From Desulfosoma sp. (GTDB lineage Bacteria; Desulfobacterota; Syntrophobacteria; Syntrophobacterales; DSM-9756), in the NCBI GenBank assembly GCA_037481875.1, contig JBBFKY010000002.1:353264-417263 (forward strand): a DNA stretch of 64,000 nt. Direction: 5' to 3'. Shown piece by piece: positions 60,460-64,000 of the stretch (within the stretch, counting starts at the first letter, position 1; each line of letters starts with the position of its first letter). Position numbers and translations under genes: made by a program. Below the pieces are notes generated by a model. It was not told where the DNA came from, did not search any database, and was given only the letters and a program-made list of their open reading frames with translations.

Positions 60460-61939
60460 GCGGAATGGGTTCGGCGGTCACGAATTCCAGGCGACCTTCG
60501 TCAGGAGCTGGATGGGCCGAAGCCTCGATGACGATTTCCTTTTTAAAATGTTCTTCCAAGGCTGTCAGGTCTTTTCTTTTACGGTTCAGAAGGTAATGGG
60601 CCACGTCGGCGGGGAGAGAAGCGCGCACTGCGATCACGTCTTCCCTAAGAAGCCCGTTCCAGATTTTTCGAAGGTACCATACGGCGGAAGTCTCCGTAGA
60701 ACGCACCATGCCGGTTCCCGAGCACAAAGGACAAGCTCGATAGGACCCGAGCTGAATACTTAAGCCGAGATGTTCCCGTGAAATTTCCAGAAGTCCGAAA
60801 GACGAAATCTTGCCCACTTTGACCTTGGCTTTGTCTTTTTTGACTTCCTCACGCAATCGTCGTTCCACGTTGCGGATATGCTGGGTCTGACGCATGTCGA
60901 TGAAATCCACCACCACCAGTCCCCCCAAATCCCGCAAGCGTAATTGACGTGGAATTTCTTCCGCCGCTTCCATATTGACTCGGTAAATGTTGTCTTCCTG
61001 AACCGTTTCTCGAGTCGCCTTGCCGGTATTGACATCGATGGCCACCAAGGCTTCTGTGCTGTCGATGACCAGATAACCCCCGGATTTAAGCGGCACCCTT
61101 TTTTGAAACAGCTGGTCGATCTGTTCTTCCAAATGAAACTTATTGAAAAGGGGGGCGTCCCCTTTGTAAAGCTTCACCAAGCGCTGATGCTTTGGGCTGA
61201 TGATACGAATGAATTCCTTGACCTGCCGGTGCACCTCGGGATGATCCACCAAGATGGATTTCATTCCCGGGTGAAAATAGTCCCGCACCACACGAACGGC
61301 CAAATCCCTTTCCCGATAAATCAAGGCAGGGGCTTCGGTTTCCTTGACCTGTTTGAGAATCCCTTCCCAGATACGAACAAGGTAGCGAAGATCCTTTTGA
61401 ATTTCTCGTTTCGTACGGTTTTCGGCCGCCGTACGCACAATGAGGCCCATCTCTTCCGGAACTTCCAGTTCCTGGACGATCTGCTTCAGTCTTTCCCGCT
61501 GGGTTTCGTCTTCGATCTTTCGAGACACCCCTCTTTGATTCTGGCCTGGAGCCAGCACCAGGTAGCGACCTGCCAGAGACACATAGGTTGTGAGGGCAGC
61601 CCCTTTATTCCCCACCTCTTCTTTGGTCACCTGGACCAAGACTTCTTGGCCTTGTCGAATCACATCCTGAATCTTGGGCGGCCCTTCAACTTCAACCGCA
61701 TAATAATCCGGATGGATTTCGCTCAAAGGAAGAAATCCGTTGCGTTCTCCTCCATAGTCCACAAAGGCCGCCTGCAAAGACGGTTGCACGTTGACGACGA
61801 TGCCCTTGTAAATATTGCCGACCACCTTGCCTCGAGTAGCCGTTTCAATGAAAAATCCTTCCAGGGATTGACCTTCCACAAGGGCAATGCGAACTTCTTC
61901 GGGATCGTGAGCGTTGATGAGTAAATGCTGTGTGGTCAT
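60449..61939 (-). CDS. rng: Ribonuclease G (RNase E/G family)
   Basis: A 496-residue endoribonuclease of RNase G length, lacking the RNase E C-terminal scaffold. The S1 domain is near the start (GNIYKGIVVNVQPSLQAAFVDYGGERNGFLPLSEI). Catalytic metal residues lie in ALVAIDVNTGKATRE and VVVDFIDMRQTQH, and the Zn-link is CPLCSGTG. It processes 16S rRNA and mRNAs. Its start overlaps the stop of the upstream HgdB-like gene by four bases, so they may be co-transcribed. Confidence 0.96.
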   Translation of the reverse strand: MTTQHLLINAHDPEEVRIALVEGQSLEGFFIETATRGKVVGNIYKGIVVNVQPSLQAAFVDYGGERNGFLPLSEIHPDYYAVEVEGPPKIQDVIRQGQEVLVQVTKEEVGNKGAALTTYVSLAGRYLVLAPGQNQRGVSRKIEDETQRERLKQIVQELEVPEEMGLIVRTAAENRTKREIQKDLRYLVRIWEGILKQVKETEAPALIYRERDLAVRVVRDYFHPGMKSILVDHPEVHRQVKEFIRIISPKHQRLVKLYKGDAPLFNKFHLEEQIDQLFQKRVPLKSGGYLVIDSTEALVAIDVNTGKATRETVQEDNIYRVNMEAAEEIPRQLRLRDLGGLVVVDFIDMRQTQHIRNVERRLREEVKKDKAKVKVGKISSFGLLEISREHLGLSIQLGSYRACPLCSGTGMVRSTETSAVWYLRKIWNGLLREDVIAVRASLPADVAHYLLNRKRKDLTALEEHFKKEIVIEASAHPAPDEGRLEFVTAEPIPLTQ

Positions 61940-63312
61940 AGGTTTCCGCGATAAGAGGTGCGCGTCTTCTGACGCTGCTGGGCTTGATAGATGAATGTTT
62001 TGAGAATCACGTGGCGGTTGGGTTGAGAGGTCCCGTCGTAGGGAGCGTCCACATAGGGAATACGCTTTTCCAAAAGCATAGGTTTAAGAACGGCCGAACA
62101 GATGGTGCTGGGCATACAGGTAAAGGGGAACACATTGACGATGCCGTCAAAACCTTCTTCCACGTAAGCCAAAGCCCCTCCGATACTCAAGGCGGCCTCC
62201 GTGCCGATCTCAAAGCTGAACAGACGGTCATTTTCTAAAAAACTCTCAATGTGCTTCACACTATGGTCCGGTTGAATATCCAGATGACGCAAAACGCGGG
62301 CGTACACTTGATGTTGCCGCCAGGCTTGGTATCGGTTTTCTATGCCCTGATGGATGACGGCCTTCGCCGCTCGAATGGCTTGGGCCTTTCGACCTTGACG
62401 CCACGCGTCGGCACACCGTTTCTTGGCCTTGCGCAGCCGTTCATAACTTACAAAATTGATCCATTCCGCAATGGAAGCGTCCACCACTTCGCCGCCATAA
62501 GCTTCGATCTGGCGAATAATGTTCTGGTTAGAGTCCGGATGACTCCTCAAGTAAATCTCACCGACAATACCGATCTTGGGCCTGCGAGGTTTTCTGTCAT
62601 CGATAAACGTGGCCGCCGTTTCAGCCACATCTTCCACCAAATCATAAAGCCGCGCAAAATCCCTTCGTGGCCCGTGAGTGACCACAGCCTTCTCCATGGC
62701 CTCAAGAGCCTCTTCCATAAAGGCGTCCGTCAAGCCCGGCCGTACTTCATAGGGACGAACCCGCCACACGATGCGGTCCAAAACGTCGGCAATCACCGAC
62801 GCCACATAAGCAACGCGACGAAAATAGCGCGCCTTTTTCTTGGGCAGTAAGCCGGCCACAGAATAGGCATCCGCCGTTGAAAGATAAGTGATTGGAATAC
62901 CACGGTATTCCGGAAACTGATCCAAAACGATTCTCTGAAACTTGTTGTACATGCCGAAACGACATGGACCATCCGATTCCGGGAGAAAATAGACGTAACG
63001 TTCCGGATCAAAGTCCTTACCCAAACGACGTTTTTCTTCTTGCAAAAAGTAAAGAATATCTCCCAGGGTCACCTGGCAGGGAAAGCATTCCTTGCCGGAA
63101 GTAAACTCCTTTCCCAACGCCAATCCCTTGTAGGTTTCCATCACCACGGCCGGCACACCAAAGGCGCGAAAGCTTGCCGCCAGAAGGCGTGTGCCGAAAG
63201 GGGTCATTTGAGGCAGCAGCAGAACACGACCGGTAACGTCAAAACGGTCCACACCCTCGTGCAATCGATCCAAAACCCTGTGCGATGCTTGCATGGAACC
63301 TTTCGAACCCAT
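61936..63312 (-). CDS. HgdB-like/DUF2229-type activase-related protein (C-terminal part of a split activase)
   Basis: A 458-residue protein corresponding to the C-terminal half of the giant 2-hydroxyacyl-CoA dehydratase activase family. Conserved cysteines lie in GKECFPCQVTLGD, SDGPCRFGMYNK and PFTCMPSTICSAVLKPML. Other blocks are KIGIVGEIYLRSHPDSNQNII and YVDAPYDGTSQ. In other genomes this region is fused to BcrA/BadF ATPase and DUF2229 domains. Here it starts 3 bp after the preceding fragment's stop. The Cys set could hold a [4Fe-4S] cluster as in HgdB. No dehydratase subunits lie within the window. Confidence 0.82.
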   Translation of the reverse strand: MGSKGSMQASHRVLDRLHEGVDRFDVTGRVLLLPQMTPFGTRLLAASFRAFGVPAVVMETYKGLALGKEFTSGKECFPCQVTLGDILYFLQEEKRRLGKDFDPERYVYFLPESDGPCRFGMYNKFQRIVLDQFPEYRGIPITYLSTADAYSVAGLLPKKKARYFRRVAYVASVIADVLDRIVWRVRPYEVRPGLTDAFMEEALEAMEKAVVTHGPRRDFARLYDLVEDVAETAATFIDDRKPRRPKIGIVGEIYLRSHPDSNQNIIRQIEAYGGEVVDASIAEWINFVSYERLRKAKKRCADAWRQGRKAQAIRAAKAVIHQGIENRYQAWRQHQVYARVLRHLDIQPDHSVKHIESFLENDRLFSFEIGTEAALSIGGALAYVEEGFDGIVNVFPFTCMPSTICSAVLKPMLLEKRIPYVDAPYDGTSQPNRHVILKTFIYQAQQRQKTRTSYRGNL

Positions 63313-63315
63313 CCC

Positions 63316-64000
63316 TTAATTGCTCAATTTTCCGGCCAGATCGTTCCAATCCGTCGAACCCAGCGAGCTTTCGTGAACGTTTTTGACCACGTTTCGAAAA
63401 GCTTCCACGCGCGTCAGAAGACCCGCCACGGCGCTATGCTCATCCAGTTCCAGAATCAAAGCTGGTTTGCGTTCCAAAATATGCCGGTAGAAATGTTCTA
63501 CAAAAGAATCCGGCCCACAACTGAAATTGCTCAAGTGAACTCCAAACCAATGAGGTGTGCGGGCGATTCTCTTGGCACTTTTTAGAATACGAGCGCCAAG
63601 CCCCCAGTACATGCGAGGGAAATCGCTCAGATCCTCTGGATCCACATCCAAAACATCCGCCGGAATCGCCCAGATACCCAGTCTGGCTAGGTGTCTTCCA
63701 AGCTTCAGGTTCAGGCGCTCGTCATAAAGATTGTAAGGACGACCTGTGACGATCCAGACAGGTTCCAAGGCCGGGACTCGAGAAAGGATGGCACGCCCCA
63801 CGTCATGGACACGTTTTCGAAACCATTGCTGATAGCCCCAAGCCGCACGCACCGCAGCCGCCACACGATCCCGATGGATCTTCCAAGACCTTGGCAAGGA
63901 TGCATACACCGAAGAGACCAGGGCATCGGGACCCTGCTTCATGAAAAGAGTCGGCCGAATCAAGCGGTCATCTGAAATGTTCAAGGCCGCCCGCACCACG
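63316..64000 (-). CDS. DUF2229 acyl-CoA dehydratase activase-related protein (runs off window)
   Basis: At least 228 codons, open to the window edge, so the real start lies beyond 64000. It has the DUF2229 signature VWIVTGRPYNLYDERLNLKLGRHLARLG and the cysteine-containing HLSNFSCGPDSF; ALILELDEHSAVAGLLTRVEAF is the family's C-terminal helical part. The BcrA/BadF ATPase domain would lie upstream. With the gene at 61936 it forms the split equivalent of a single 1400-residue activase. Confidence 0.8.
   Translation of the reverse strand, partial: VVRAALNISDDRLIRPTLFMKQGPDALVSSVYASLPRSWKIHRDRVAAAVRAAWGYQQWFRKRVHDVGRAILSRVPALEPVWIVTGRPYNLYDERLNLKLGRHLARLGIWAIPADVLDVDPEDLSDFPRMYWGLGARILKSAKRIARTPHWFGVHLSNFSCGPDSFVEHFYRHILERKPALILELDEHSAVAGLLTRVEAFRNVVKNVHESSLGSTDWNDLAGKLSN

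Overview
The window is a chromosomal segment of a GC-rich bacterium that looks like a sulfate-reducing or syntrophic member of the Desulfobacterota (former Deltaproteobacteria, Syntrophobacter/Desulfosoma-like). This rests on gene content and is an inference: the secD-yajC-tgt-queA order, a Re-citrate-synthase-like DRE-TIM enzyme, a large acyl-CoA degradation cluster, an NtrC-type regulator, and a split 2-hydroxyacyl-CoA dehydratase activase (DUF2229) locus. No rRNA or tRNA gene was found.

1-20 kb is housekeeping. A minus-strand cluster runs DUF2065-queA-tgt-yajC-secD (secD is cut by the window edge). A plus-strand run alr-argS-SPOR protein follows, then a COG3146-type acyltransferase (minus), an M20 dipeptidase (plus), two small minus-strand genes, and the minus-strand series hisS-aspS-citrate-synthase-like/Cache fusion-rlpA-hisD. 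A plus-strand sigma-54-dependent response regulator closes the region.

20-31 kb is a rearranged accessory region. A secreted PHP-like protein and an ArsB/YbiR-type anion transporter were once neighbours. They are now separated by a 3.17-kb island flanked by an apparently perfect 621-bp direct repeat. The repeat duplicates the PHP 3' end, the intergenic region and the transporter 5' end. The island holds an IS256-type transposase fragment, a decayed phage-like fragment, an MvaI/BcnI-type restriction-modification pair, a pair of IS605-like hairpins, and a degenerate orphan CRISPR array with no cas genes. An isochorismatase-like hydrolase, a decayed FadL-type porin gene and a mannose-6-phosphate isomerase gene follow.

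31-54 kb is an acyl-CoA catabolic region. One long minus-strand series (40743 down to 31051) encodes an HMG-CoA-synthase-like/DUF35 fusion, an SCP2-type thiolase, an acyl-CoA ligase, an SDR dehydrogenase, a MaoC-type hydratase, two acyl-CoA dehydrogenases and a TetR repressor: a complete activation and beta-oxidation set. A second minus-strand unit (50793 to 46335) encodes ligase, enoyl-CoA hydratase/isomerase and ligase. Both units start with a nearly identical promoter/operator containing GAGCGCTCGTT, which suggests a shared TetR regulon. A divergent MerR-ligase-acyl-CoA dehydrogenase operon (51421-54615) has its own MerR-like operator. Between them lie a Cys-rich unknown protein, a heptad-repeat tail-anchored coiled-coil protein, a SPFH/zinc-ribbon pair, and several families of short hairpin repeats.

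54-64 kb returns to housekeeping: an ABC ATPase, PIG3-type quinone oxidoreductase, radC, mlaC, rlmI, a small acidic protein with a terminator, a LOG-family protein, RNase G, and two consecutive fragments of the activase/HgdB-like system, the last running off the window.
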